Below, piece after piece: positions 43,110 to 53,426 of a stretch of 64,000 nt of DNA (position 1 is the stretch's first letter; each line of letters starts with the position of its first letter). Location of the stretch: assembly GCF_007859865.1 (NCBI RefSeq), contig NZ_SJPI01000001.1:372001-436000 (forward strand). Reading direction: 5' to 3'. This DNA is from Rubripirellula amarantea. Lineage in GTDB: Bacteria; Planctomycetota; Planctomycetia; Pirellulales; Pirellulaceae. The translations under genes and the position numbers were made by a program. Under the pieces are notes generated by a model. That model had not been told where the DNA came from. It was given only the letters and a program-made list of their open reading frames with translations, and made no database searches.

Positions 43110-45707
43110 ATGGCCCCACCTGTTCCGCCCTCTCATCGCTGGCAGACCGATCTTCGACCCACTGAATCGCAGACACGGTTTTTTGATTCGATAGGCCTGC
43201 GAACGCCAACAGACTTTAGTCTGCCGATAGACATGGGTGAGTACACGATTACTCGCTTGCTCGGTCGCGGCGGTATGGGTGTGGTTTTTGAGGCGACGCA
43301 TCGTCGAATGCAACGGCGGGTGGCAATCAAGTTTGTCAGTTCTTCATCGAACCAAAGCTTCCATACCGAAGACCAATTCCTTGCCGAGATCCGGGCTGTA
43401 GCCAGACTGTTGCATCCTCGAATTGTGACAGCCTTTGACGCAGGACAATTCGGACAAACCGCCTACCTAGTGATGGAGTACGTTGATGGCTTCACCTTGA
43501 CTGAACTGCTATCCCAACGTGGGCCTCGATCTGTTGACGAAGCGTTGAACCTAACCGCTCAGGCGGCCGAAGGACTCAGGTACGCTCACCTGAATTCCAT
43601 CATTCATCGCGACGTCAAACCGAGCAACTTGATCATCACGCAGAGCGGAGAACTCAAGATCCTGGACCTGGGTCTGGCGTCGTTCTTGCAATCAGCCGTC
43701 CCAACAACGAGCCATGATCAGCTTCGCCAACAATCGGAGCCTATCTGCGGAACGCCGGAATTCATGTCGCCCGAACAATTTGAGGGACGCGAGCTGGACG
43801 AATCGGCTGACATATACTCGCTCGGATGCACCCTACATTTCCTGCTGACCGGTCGTCCCCCCTATACCGGCGAGCCAATCCCACTGCTCAAGCAACACTG
43901 CTGTGCAGAAATCCCTGCATTGTCGACATCGAAGCGCCCGGTGTCCGATGAGGTGCAGCAACTCTTCGAGACAATGATCGCTAAGGACCGTGCGAATCGT
44001 TTTTCCAACATGCAATCCGTGATTGAGGCAATTACCGAAATCGTGGGGTTACATGACGTCAAGCAACGGATACCTCCAGGACCATCGAAAGCCGGCGTCG
44101 CAGGAAGGCGACATGTCCCGGCGAGTGTTCCGCTGGAATCGAATTCATCACGCCCCAAGAAATCAGATTCCGCGAACTGCCATTCCGCAGCGATAACTTT
44201 AGCCGTCAACGTCGGTGCGAGATTCATTTCGGCAGCGTTGGCCAGCGAGAAAAGGGCGTCCATCCCTTTGCAGTTTGGATCCAAGAAGTCTCTCGTTTTC
44301 CCCGCTGCGTTTTCAGTTCAAGACAACAAGGTGGTGCTGGGGTCTCGTGCACTGCGTGCGATTGAGAATGGCGACCCTGGTGTTGCCCGCGCATTTGATG
44401 CCGTCCGCGGAGGACAATTGCTTCGTATCGGCGCCACAACTCACCCGTCGACCATGCCCTTGACAATGCTGTTCTCCCGACTTCGCTTCGATGCGGAAAC
44501 GTTCGCGGGGGCGATGGGCAGTGCCAAGGTCTTTGGTGCCGACGGAATCAGCGATGCTCAGCCCAGGATTGAATCGGTCATCATCAACGTGGCATCGTGC
44601 TTCGGACAAACAGTGCGCGAACGCTTGGTCGCGGCAGCGACTCTCGACGGCATAAAGAATGTGCGGTTACTCGATCGCAATATTGCTGCAGTGTTGTCGC
44701 AATTCACATTCAGCGACCTGAATTCTCGCCCACTACTGAATCAGGCCGCAGGATATTGGCTTGTGATTTCGATCGACGACATTGCGATGGAAGTAGCGTT
44801 ATTCGGGGTGAGTAACCGTCGCATCCACATGCTTTCGGTCGTCAGTCATCCGAACAGCAATCAATGTCGTTGGAACGGTAGGCTGCGTCGACACCTGGGT
44901 AAACAAATTGAGCGACATCGGCCAACCGATTCGCCGGGCCGAAGCAACCACCATTCGGAAGCTAGAAACTCTAGCGATGACTTAAGTGCGGAAGAACTTG
45001 AGCGGCGAGCTGCAGAATCGCTGCAGCTTAAGAATCGAATAGACGCCGGACTGGATTTACTGGCCGAGCAGGAAAGTTGTGGGATCGCTTTCAAATCGAG
45101 TGGCAAGCGAGTAAAAGCGGTCGTCACATCAATCACCATCAACGTGACATGCGCGGACCTGCTGGTCGAACTTGGTTCGGCCATCGCGAAAGTGCTTTCG
45201 GAATCCGGCGTCGATGCAGAAGAGATCGGATGCGTTCTAGCGATTGGCGGACTTCCGATGACGAGCGTGGTTGCAAATTTGCTACGCAACTTTGGTATTG
45301 AACCAGGCTGCACGCACGTATCATCCGCTGAGTTGGCAACGTCAGCGACAAAGATTACCCAAATTGATCGACTGTCCACTTCGCTGGCACCGCGACTGGT
45401 TCCCTGCTTGGGGCATGACATTGCTTGGACGAGCATCGCTGACGGAGACGAGGCTCCGTCGATCGAAGCCGCTAACCCCAATTTGCTGATGCCGCGTCTT
45501 ACATCCTTACCAGCGTCCGTTGTGCAGCGTATTCCCATGGTAAAAAATCAAGTCGGAAAAATCACATTACTGGAACGACCGGTCGCGAGGGACAGTGATT
45601 GGATCCCTTTCGATACGGTCGAGCTCAACGGCATCAGCGAGTGTGAGACCAAGGCGACGTTTGAAATAGACAGCGAAGGAAAACTAAGCGTTCGTCTTGA
45701 TCGTTAA
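43110..45707 (+). CDS. Ser/Thr protein kinase fused to degenerate Hsp70-like domain
   Basis: This 865-residue protein joins two large domains. Residues ~44-313 are a Hanks-type kinase with all key residues: 'LLGRGGMGVVFEA', Lys74 in 'VAIK', His166-Arg-Asp168 in 'IIHRDVKPSNLII', Asp186-Leu-Gly, 'GTPEFMSPEQF' and 'DIYSLGCTLHFLLTG'. From ~360 an Hsp70-like fold runs to the end. 'VNVGARF' (366-372) stands where Hsp70 has IDLGTT, and 'ISIDDIAME' (553-561) where it has DLGGGT, so nucleotide binding looks impaired. 'VLAIGGLPMTSVV' matches the VGGxxRxP region, and 'ATFEIDSEGKLSVRL' the substrate-binding domain strand. No membrane helix is seen. The start is the ATG at 43110. Confidence 0.85.
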   Translation: MAPPVPPSHRWQTDLRPTESQTRFFDSIGLRTPTDFSLPIDMGEYTITRLLGRGGMGVVFEATHRRMQRRVAIKFVSSSSNQSFHTEDQFLAEIRAVARLLHPRIVTAFDAGQFGQTAYLVMEYVDGFTLTELLSQRGPRSVDEALNLTAQAAEGLRYAHLNSIIHRDVKPSNLIITQSGELKILDLGLASFLQSAVPTTSHDQLRQQSEPICGTPEFMSPEQFEGRELDESADIYSLGCTLHFLLTGRPPYTGEPIPLLKQHCCAEIPALSTSKRPVSDEVQQLFETMIAKDRANRFSNMQSVIEAITEIVGLHDVKQRIPPGPSKAGVAGRRHVPASVPLESNSSRPKKSDSANCHSAAITLAVNVGARFISAALASEKRASIPLQFGSKKSLVFPAAFSVQDNKVVLGSRALRAIENGDPGVARAFDAVRGGQLLRIGATTHPSTMPLTMLFSRLRFDAETFAGAMGSAKVFGADGISDAQPRIESVIINVASCFGQTVRERLVAAATLDGIKNVRLLDRNIAAVLSQFTFSDLNSRPLLNQAAGYWLVISIDDIAMEVALFGVSNRRIHMLSVVSHPNSNQCRWNGRLRRHLGKQIERHRPTDSPGRSNHHSEARNSSDDLSAEELERRAAESLQLKNRIDAGLDLLAEQESCGIAFKSSGKRVKAVVTSITINVTCADLLVELGSAIAKVLSESGVDAEEIGCVLAIGGLPMTSVVANLLRNFGIEPGCTHVSSAELATSATKITQIDRLSTSLAPRLVPCLGHDIAWTSIADGDEAPSIEAANPNLLMPRLTSLPASVVQRIPMVKNQVGKITLLERPVARDSDWIPFDTVELNGISECETKATFEIDSEGKLSVRLDR

Positions 45708-45888
45708 AGACATCCACATCGACGTATCACCTGTGCGGCACAACGCCTAAGAGCAGTTCGCAAACAGATCGCGTGAAGAATGCGTTAAGAGCTAGGCGAA
45801 ATGGTTTGAATCGGTATGCGATTTCTAAAGCCTGTTTTAAGATTCCATCTTCAGTCGACGAACTAATCTTCCTCTTGGATCTGGGTCT

Positions 45889-48800
45889 ATGAACCGCTTA
45901 CCGTGGTGCTTCATTTTGCTTTTCAGCCTACTCTTGGCTGGCTGTGGAGGCGAGAGCAACGCTGACAAGTTCCAGCGTTTGGCCAAAGCTCGAGCTGAAA
46001 AACGCGCGGCGCAATCAACCGAAACCGAATCTGACACCGAATCAAAGAAGGTGCCGGAATCGAAAACCGACGAAGCGAACGCTGAGGTGAAACCTGAGCC
46101 GACGAAAGTTGATGTCGCAGTGGTCGAGAGCGATCAACCCAAGCCACTCTCCGCCGAAAAGAAGAAGGATGACGACGATGATTACAATCCCAACTTGGGT
46201 CGGAATTCAGCAAACGCAAACAGCGCTGGAAACGTCGAAACAAGTGACACCATTCTCGCCTTTGCAAAGAACGGCGAAAAAGTTGCTTACGCAGGAGCTA
46301 ACGAAACGGTAGGGATTTATGACGTCGGTTCCAAGAACCTGCAACGCCGGATTTACAATCCATCGATTGTTCCATCGGCACTTGCGATTGGCGAACAAGG
46401 CAACGTGATTGCAGTGGGCGGTAGAGCAGGCAATTTCAAGGTGTTCTCGCTTGAAACCACCGAGGGGCTTGATCGTTTCCAAGAAGCCCGAGTTCGCCGG
46501 CTCGACGCTCAGCCGGCGAGATTGGCGCACGAACAACCGATCAGCGCGATCGCGATCGACGAAGCGAATCAGTTGGTCGTTACCGGTGACGACGTTGGAA
46601 ACGTGCGACTCTGGTCGAGTGTGGCAGACGAAAATCCCCTGCAACTTCGCGGCAACGCCGAAGTTTATAAGGGCATACTCAGCTACCAAAACGGGGCAAC
46701 CGTGTTCGCAGCCACATCGAGTGGTGTCTCGTACTGGGATGTCCAAGGAGGGCACACAAACGCGGTTACATTGTCCACTCAGTGGCGTGACGAGCCTACC
46801 GTCATGGCTACTGGTTTAGATGGAAAGGGTCTCGCGGTTGGGAACGCAGCCGGACGAATCATGCTGTGGAATCCCAAAGCTGACACGCTCGTCGAAGAAT
46901 CCATCACTGCTCATCAGGATCCAATCGCTGCGATTGGTTTTTCGAGTGGCTCCAAGGCGATGTTGTCGGTTTCCGACCGAGGAGAAATCCGTAGGTGGTC
47001 GTTACCGATCAAGCCGCAAACCGGCATTAAGATGGCCGAAGCAACGCCAACGGTGATACCGGTAAACAGTGCCGATTTGGTGGCAACGTTCAGCCGCGAC
47101 AGCAACCTTGATCTGTATTCACTCTCGGACGGCTCTGCGGTCCGCCGACACACGATCCCTCGTGGCAGGTTAATAGCAGGCGGTACTAACAGCGACGGAA
47201 ACTTAGTTGGCCTCGCTTCGGATGACTCGAAAGTTTACTTCCAAGACGAATCACGAAAGACGATCTCGTTCGTCAATTTTGATTCGCCTGTGAAGCACTG
47301 GAATGCGATCCCCGACCATCCGGAATTATTCTGTTTCCAATCCAATGATGGCCAAATAGGCGTTGGCCGGTACCCACATCGTTCTCCTGAGCAGATGGAT
47401 GGAATCGTCGCGCAACAGATGATCGTCAACGAAAGCGGCACACAGATGTTGGTAAGCCGCGGTACGGAAGTGCTGTTGTATGACCTGCCCAGTGGAAACC
47501 TAAGAAACCGGTCTAGGTCTGAGAATGGTGAAATCACAGCCATCGCTTTCGACCAAAACATCGCATTGATTGGAACTTCAAGGGGCGACGTTTCGATCTG
47601 GCCTTTCACGGTCGACCGTTCTGCCTTGAAGGTGGTTGGCAACAAGGTTCACCCCAATGCAGTCAGTAATATCGGCATCACTCGTTTCGGACACCTTTGG
47701 TCGAGTGATGCCAGTGGCCAAACGTTTCAAACCAGTATCGAATCACCTACAACAGATTTAGAGAAACGACCAACAAGCATTTCAGCACGAGGCCTAGCAT
47801 TGCTAGGTGAAGACGGTGTTCTTGCAGTTGACCGTTCGGGAAAGTTGCATCTTGCCAAGAATATCGTTTCAGAAATGGGACCGAACTCGTTTCAACCGAT
47901 CGACGCACTCGATGCCAAAGAACTATTTGCCGGCGATGGATGTGTGTTGATTAAGAATAAGACTCCGGATCAATGGACCATTCTAGGACCGGAGGCGAGA
48001 ACGATCGCCGAGATTGCAACTGGCAAGGGAACTGTGATTGGCAATGCCAGCGTCTCCGCCGACGGAGCCATTTTTGTGGACGATGTGGGAACAGCATCAA
48101 CTATTCGTTGGGGAAATCTTCCTGCGAAGTCAGAGTTGCTGAACACTGGTCGCTTAAACGAATTGATATGTTCCAACGATGGAACCATCGCGGTCGCCAT
48201 TGATGAAGCGGGTCGCTATTGGAAAATCAGCAACAGCAATAGTCCTCAAGAGTTAAAGATACCTGTCGGTTCACAACTTCTTGCGGTCACCAACGACGGC
48301 AAACTTGCAACGACGACACCTACCGGCGGCACGGTCTTCGATTTAAATCAGATACCCGGCTTATCGCCCCAACCACTGCCCGACTTTTTCTCAAGTGCCA
48401 TCACAGGCTGCTTCGATCACAGCGGAGAAGCTCTCTTCATCCGACTTAGTGCGGGTCAGCTCATTGAGGTCGCGGTTGCTTCGGGTAAATTCCGTAGCAT
48501 TGCGGAAACGGGCCCCCTTCGAAACGTTCTGCAAATTGGCGCGTTGGCGACGACCCTGTTTGTTGTTGAAGAGAATGGCGATTGCCAGTTGCTTTCGACG
48601 AGCAATGGAGAATCCATCAAGTCGTTTGACACTCCAGCTATGAGCAATGCAGTCGCGACAAACAACTCGGTTTACTTTGTCAACAGAAATGGCGAATTAG
48701 TGCAGGTTCAAGCGAAGGATGGACAAAGCCAGGTCCTGCTCGCCGGATTGGACACAGCCCAGTCGCTGGCGTTGTCACCTGATCAGTCAACGGCAATCGC

Positions 48801-51800
48801 TTGGGACAAAAAGGGGATCATGCAAACCATTCGGCTGGGCAGTGCCCCCCTGAGTGTCCAAACTGCAGCGACACTGCCGTTGGATTCTATCGCTATGCTT
48901 TGGCACCAATCCAAGGGATGCCACGTTGTCGATAACCAAGGAACAATCACGGAAGTGTTTCCATCAGAGATCGCGACATGGAACACCGCCGACGCAAAGA
49001 AAATGGTCAATGTCGCCGCTAGCGGCTCATGGGCCGTAGGAACCAGCAATGCGGGTAAGCTCCTCGCATCGAAGTTCGGTGCTGGAATCGCCCCCGATAC
49101 AATCTCGACTCAGTGGACCATTCATGATGTCGAGAGCCTGGAATCAGGAAGGTTTGTAATCAGTTCTCTGGATGGAAAAGTTGCTACGTTTGATGCCGCT
49201 TCCAAAGCTGTTGCGAACGAAATTGATACCCATGCAAAGTTGAAAGATATCTACTCGGCCGCTCCCAACGGCGAGGTAGTAATTCAAACAGACACGATTC
49301 CTGTCGTGGTAGATTTTGCTCGGAGTTCGCATGATCGAGTGGACGCATCACTTGCAGATGCTCTCTCCACTGGCACGTTGTGCCCGACCAATCATGCCGG
49401 TGGAAGTTGGTGCATCGCGAACTCCAATGGCGAAACAATTCTTTCGAAACGACTAAACAACGTCGACGCCGGAGAGGGATTTTCCGTCGCGAGAAAGCCC
49501 AACGGCGTTTTAGTTTTCGCTGGAGGCTTGGTCTGGACTAGCAATGGTGGATTGATATCAGCCAGACGCGAGAACGGAAAACTTCATGGAGAATGGAAGG
49601 TCTCGCAGAGTGACGTGACACGGCTCGCCATCGCCCCGAGGAACCGAGGCTTTGCCGCTTACGATGCGTCGGGCAATTTGATGTTAGTACCGATCGAGAG
49701 CTCTCAACAAGAAATTACCCAAGTCAAGTTGCAGGTCGGCAAAGCAAATTCCAAGGACGACGTTTCGCTGGCATGGTCTCCCGATGGCCAACATATTGTT
49801 GTCGGTGAGGGTCGACGGCTCTTTGTCGTGAATGCTCGATCGGGCACATTGGATTCAACTCACGCGTTACCAAAAGCGATGGGCAGCATCGCGGGTTGGG
49901 ACCGCACAGCAGTCCTGCTTCACGATGTTCGAGGGCAGGTGTTCCGCGTCCAGCTTGCCGAGATATCTTGGAAAGCCAAACCCGACGCGGCCATCGAATC
50001 GTTTTTTCCCGACGAATTGGGCACCCGCCTGGTTGTGGCCCTGGAAAGTGGCGACGTCATCAAACTGGACATTGCAACTGGCACTGAAGTCTCTCGCCTT
50101 CGCGTTACTCCAACGCGCCTCATTGCGGCCTCACCAATCCCTAGCACAGGATCGTTCGTAGTACTCGACGATCAATCCGAGGTTCATCTGGTAGACGACG
50201 ATGGTGAGGTCGCCCTGCTGCCGATCAAGTCAAGCTCTTCTCTCACCGGGGTTTGCGGAGGCTACCAAGGTCAACACGTATATGCAACGACTCTGGACGG
50301 CGATGTGCTGATGTGGCCAATTGATAAGCTCGACAAGCCTGGGCGAGTCATCCCCTGCAGCTTAAAGGCAGAAACGGTTCATTCAGTTTCGCGATCTCAA
50401 CTATTGATCAGCAATCCAACATCGCAGGAGCTAGCACTGGTTGCTTCCGACGCGACCATCGAAACGCTTCGTCCTGCGGGAGCGAAAATTACCGGCGCCT
50501 GCGTAGCCGCCGACGCGACGCTCGTCGCGTTCTGCGACAACTCGCCTAACGTCACGCTTTATTCGAACCGACGTGGCGAAAGCAACATTTTTGTCGACGA
50601 AGCCGACATTTCTTTCGCGAGCGTCAATCCGTCGGGTCAATCACTAGCTGCGATCGCGACTACGCATGAAACAGGTTCAACACGACTGTTATTGTTTGGT
50701 GTGAATGATGGCGAAAAAGTTGCCGATGTGGAGCTTCCAACGTTAGCTCGTGACGTCATCCATTCTGCCAACGGAAAAGTCGTCGCGGTTACCTTGCGTG
50801 ACAACACCGTTCATCTATTCAAGTCCGAGACTCTGGAAAGCATGGAAGTCGTGGGGCCAACCGCTGGACTACAAACGGTATCGCTAACCGAAGATGGCTC
50901 TTCAGTGCTAATGGGGTTGAGTGAAGGCACAATCAAAATCGCGGCACTATCTTCGCTTGGTAAGACTCGATCCAGCGAAAGTGAAATTGCTTCTTTGAGT
51001 TTTCACGGCAATGGAAAGTACGTTCTAAGCAGTGACAAAGGAGGTAATATCGCGCTTTGGGCAGTGGAGGATTTCAATCATCCTAGAGCCACGCTTGAGG
51101 GTACCGACACACCTGTCTTACAGTCGAGCGTCGCACCGGACGGACGCTACGTCGCTGCGGTTTACCAAGGTGACGAAAACTTGGTTCGTGTATGGGACAT
51201 TGATCAAACGGTGAAGGCAGGAAGCAAAATTGAGCCGTCGTTGGTCATCACACATCAATCCGTTCCCACTTCAGCCGACTTCACGTCTGATTCGCGATAC
51301 CTTTTGGTAGGTGGCGCTGATGGTGTGATCCGTGCTTGGAGCATTGACGAGAACCGTGAGATCGCTCAGTTTTCCGGTCATCAAGGATCGGTCGTTGACA
51401 TTGCGCCTTTGGCAGACTCGCTCGCGTTTGTGAGCGGAGGTGTCGATCGTTCCATCCGTTCCTGGAAGTTCCCGACCAATCTGCCTGCTCCGGGCGGCCA
51501 AATCCCTAAAGGTGCTTTAGCGGATTCTACCGACGTCTATGATCTTCGGCGTCCAACGACACTGAAGCAATTGTCAGAGACCGACCCCTTGGAAGCTGCT
51601 CGCCAGGCTTTGATCTCGGGCGCAAAAACGACCGAGATTGTCGATCTGATGAATATTGGTGAAGACGTCAAAGACAAGGTTAAGTCAACGATTGCATCGG
51701 TCATGAAATCCGAGCAAGATCGCCGAATTAGCGCTAAAGAACTCTCGCAACGACGCAGAGCCCTCGCCAAGACCCAGGAGCGTCTGCACTCGGCCGAGCA

Positions 51801-53421
51801 AGCGGAGACCTTATCTATGTTTGCCGATGGTTTTAGCAACTTGACGTTTGTGGGCGAAAGTAACTTTGTATTTGGGATGGATCGAAATTTCCGCCCGGTC
51901 AAACTCCTGTTTTCCGATCGGTTTCTGTACGCCGCACGGCCTTCCGCTCGAACTCCTGCTGCTCGCAAACGCGGTCGTTATCGGAACGTGAACGAAGTCA
52001 GGGACATCGCCGGTAAAAAGACGGATCGCCAAGGCAACTTGCTTGATGAAGATGGCAAAGTGATCAAGGACCCCGAGGCGGAATTGAACCTTGATGGTGA
52101 CAATGGGTCATTGCTCAGTTGGGATTATCGTTTCTCACAATTGCAAGCTCATGCTTGGTCGATCGACGATTTGAACGTGCGGCAACTGTTGGCGATGCCT
52201 GGCGGAGCGGGTGTGTTTACAGCTCCACAAATGGTGGTGTTCAATCAAGACGGTTCCTCTCGCCTACTGGGAAACGCTGCCTCCTTCGCCGTCTCGGATC
52301 AACCTACTCCTGCTAAACAGTACGTTGCGTTGGGGACCGCCGGCACGGTCCGAAACGAGGAAAACATTCTTACGGTGTTCGATATCGACACGCTGAGTGA
52401 CGAATCAGCCGCACCCACTTCTCAGTACCGAAGCTACGAAGGTGTCGTGACGGCAATGGCATTTGCTCACAATGCACCTTATGTCGCCTTCTGTGTTCGC
52501 GAGCGTGCAGTTCATCGCTTGTTCATTGCCGATACGGAAACGCTACAGCTTCAGAAGCTGGAAGAATTCAATCATTCAAAGCCGTGGATCACTGAGGATG
52601 GCAATATAAACGGATCATTTAAGGTGGATCCAGACGCTGCTCGAGGGATCGATGCCATAGCTTTCTCGCCTGATGATTCCATGCTGATCGCGCACGGGCA
52701 CTACGACGAGAAGCTCTATAAGTTTTCTCGTTGGGACTTTAAGTGGGACGGAAATCAGCTGGCGAGTTTTCAACGATCGCGCAAGGAACACACAAAAACC
52801 GATGGGCCGTTTTTCAGCGTGGTTGGTGATGAACCGATCAAGTTCATCTCACGACCGCTCCGCGAGCACGAACGCGGTCCCAATGACTCCTACAGTGAAT
52901 TACGACGTACTGCTGGTGCATCGCCCAAGATTGTGGTGCAAAGTAGCCGCGGTTTCCACGTCGTGAACCTAAATACGGCACTAGCCGAACGAAACATCCC
53001 TTATCTTAAGACGCACTTCGGTCGTCCAGAGTATGCGTTTAGCAACGATGGTCGCTGGTTGTGCATGGGCGATGACAATGGCAAGGCGTTTATTTACGAC
53101 TTGCTTGATGGATCCACTTATGGCCTAACCATCGATGATGGCATAGAGCAACTTATTTCAGATAGATCGGTCGCGCGTCCAACGCTGGTCGATCGGCCCG
53201 CCCATTCGGGCCCAGTCGTCGGCGTCGCATTTTCGGATCCCGATCCCGGCCGAGATTACCCTGCATTCGCAGCTACATTTGGCGAAGAAAACAAAGTCAA
53301 AGTTTGGGAACTGTACCCTATCTTAGACCCTGATTCGGGGATCCGTTCTAGGAACTGGGTTCCACAGATCAAGCGTGAGATCTATCGCGACAACGACGAC
53401 AAACGAAGCCGAAGGCGTTAA
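45889..53421 (+). CDS. Giant WD40-type beta-propeller lipoprotein
   Basis: The gene encodes 2510 residues, the largest product in the window. The start has a lipoprotein signal, 'LLFSLLLAGC', with Cys19 as the likely lipidated residue, followed by ~100 charged low-complexity residues (Lys/Glu/Thr/Asp). From ~115 to ~1880 the sequence is a long series of WD40-type blades with recurring 'G.I.LW', 'V.VWD' and 'R.W.I' ends ('IMLWNPKA', 'IRRWSLPI', 'VRVWDIDQ', 'IRAWSIDE', 'IRSWKFPT'). A helical, coiled-coil-like segment follows at ~1905-1975, then more propeller blades to the end. Several propellers in tandem are likely. It should be outside the cytoplasmic membrane. It is 5 bases ahead of the next gene. 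Confidence 0.88.
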   Translation: MNRLPWCFILLFSLLLAGCGGESNADKFQRLAKARAEKRAAQSTETESDTESKKVPESKTDEANAEVKPEPTKVDVAVVESDQPKPLSAEKKKDDDDDYNPNLGRNSANANSAGNVETSDTILAFAKNGEKVAYAGANETVGIYDVGSKNLQRRIYNPSIVPSALAIGEQGNVIAVGGRAGNFKVFSLETTEGLDRFQEARVRRLDAQPARLAHEQPISAIAIDEANQLVVTGDDVGNVRLWSSVADENPLQLRGNAEVYKGILSYQNGATVFAATSSGVSYWDVQGGHTNAVTLSTQWRDEPTVMATGLDGKGLAVGNAAGRIMLWNPKADTLVEESITAHQDPIAAIGFSSGSKAMLSVSDRGEIRRWSLPIKPQTGIKMAEATPTVIPVNSADLVATFSRDSNLDLYSLSDGSAVRRHTIPRGRLIAGGTNSDGNLVGLASDDSKVYFQDESRKTISFVNFDSPVKHWNAIPDHPELFCFQSNDGQIGVGRYPHRSPEQMDGIVAQQMIVNESGTQMLVSRGTEVLLYDLPSGNLRNRSRSENGEITAIAFDQNIALIGTSRGDVSIWPFTVDRSALKVVGNKVHPNAVSNIGITRFGHLWSSDASGQTFQTSIESPTTDLEKRPTSISARGLALLGEDGVLAVDRSGKLHLAKNIVSEMGPNSFQPIDALDAKELFAGDGCVLIKNKTPDQWTILGPEARTIAEIATGKGTVIGNASVSADGAIFVDDVGTASTIRWGNLPAKSELLNTGRLNELICSNDGTIAVAIDEAGRYWKISNSNSPQELKIPVGSQLLAVTNDGKLATTTPTGGTVFDLNQIPGLSPQPLPDFFSSAITGCFDHSGEALFIRLSAGQLIEVAVASGKFRSIAETGPLRNVLQIGALATTLFVVEENGDCQLLSTSNGESIKSFDTPAMSNAVATNNSVYFVNRNGELVQVQAKDGQSQVLLAGLDTAQSLALSPDQSTAIAWDKKGIMQTIRLGSAPLSVQTAATLPLDSIAMLWHQSKGCHVVDNQGTITEVFPSEIATWNTADAKKMVNVAASGSWAVGTSNAGKLLASKFGAGIAPDTISTQWTIHDVESLESGRFVISSLDGKVATFDAASKAVANEIDTHAKLKDIYSAAPNGEVVIQTDTIPVVVDFARSSHDRVDASLADALSTGTLCPTNHAGGSWCIANSNGETILSKRLNNVDAGEGFSVARKPNGVLVFAGGLVWTSNGGLISARRENGKLHGEWKVSQSDVTRLAIAPRNRGFAAYDASGNLMLVPIESSQQEITQVKLQVGKANSKDDVSLAWSPDGQHIVVGEGRRLFVVNARSGTLDSTHALPKAMGSIAGWDRTAVLLHDVRGQVFRVQLAEISWKAKPDAAIESFFPDELGTRLVVALESGDVIKLDIATGTEVSRLRVTPTRLIAASPIPSTGSFVVLDDQSEVHLVDDDGEVALLPIKSSSSLTGVCGGYQGQHVYATTLDGDVLMWPIDKLDKPGRVIPCSLKAETVHSVSRSQLLISNPTSQELALVASDATIETLRPAGAKITGACVAADATLVAFCDNSPNVTLYSNRRGESNIFVDEADISFASVNPSGQSLAAIATTHETGSTRLLLFGVNDGEKVADVELPTLARDVIHSANGKVVAVTLRDNTVHLFKSETLESMEVVGPTAGLQTVSLTEDGSSVLMGLSEGTIKIAALSSLGKTRSSESEIASLSFHGNGKYVLSSDKGGNIALWAVEDFNHPRATLEGTDTPVLQSSVAPDGRYVAAVYQGDENLVRVWDIDQTVKAGSKIEPSLVITHQSVPTSADFTSDSRYLLVGGADGVIRAWSIDENREIAQFSGHQGSVVDIAPLADSLAFVSGGVDRSIRSWKFPTNLPAPGGQIPKGALADSTDVYDLRRPTTLKQLSETDPLEAARQALISGAKTTEIVDLMNIGEDVKDKVKSTIASVMKSEQDRRISAKELSQRRRALAKTQERLHSAEQAETLSMFADGFSNLTFVGESNFVFGMDRNFRPVKLLFSDRFLYAARPSARTPAARKRGRYRNVNEVRDIAGKKTDRQGNLLDEDGKVIKDPEAELNLDGDNGSLLSWDYRFSQLQAHAWSIDDLNVRQLLAMPGGAGVFTAPQMVVFNQDGSSRLLGNAASFAVSDQPTPAKQYVALGTAGTVRNEENILTVFDIDTLSDESAAPTSQYRSYEGVVTAMAFAHNAPYVAFCVRERAVHRLFIADTETLQLQKLEEFNHSKPWITEDGNINGSFKVDPDAARGIDAIAFSPDDSMLIAHGHYDEKLYKFSRWDFKWDGNQLASFQRSRKEHTKTDGPFFSVVGDEPIKFISRPLREHERGPNDSYSELRRTAGASPKIVVQSSRGFHVVNLNTALAERNIPYLKTHFGRPEYAFSNDGRWLCMGDDNGKAFIYDLLDGSTYGLTIDDGIEQLISDRSVARPTLVDRPAHSGPVVGVAFSDPDPGRDYPAFAATFGEENKVKVWELYPILDPDSGIRSRNWVPQIKREIYRDNDDKRSRRR

Positions 53422-53426
53422 GTCCC

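Noticed and set aside
44861-45538. 225-codon minus-strand frame
   Set aside because: Antisense to the Hsp70-like half of the kinase fusion; Ser-rich shadow frame.
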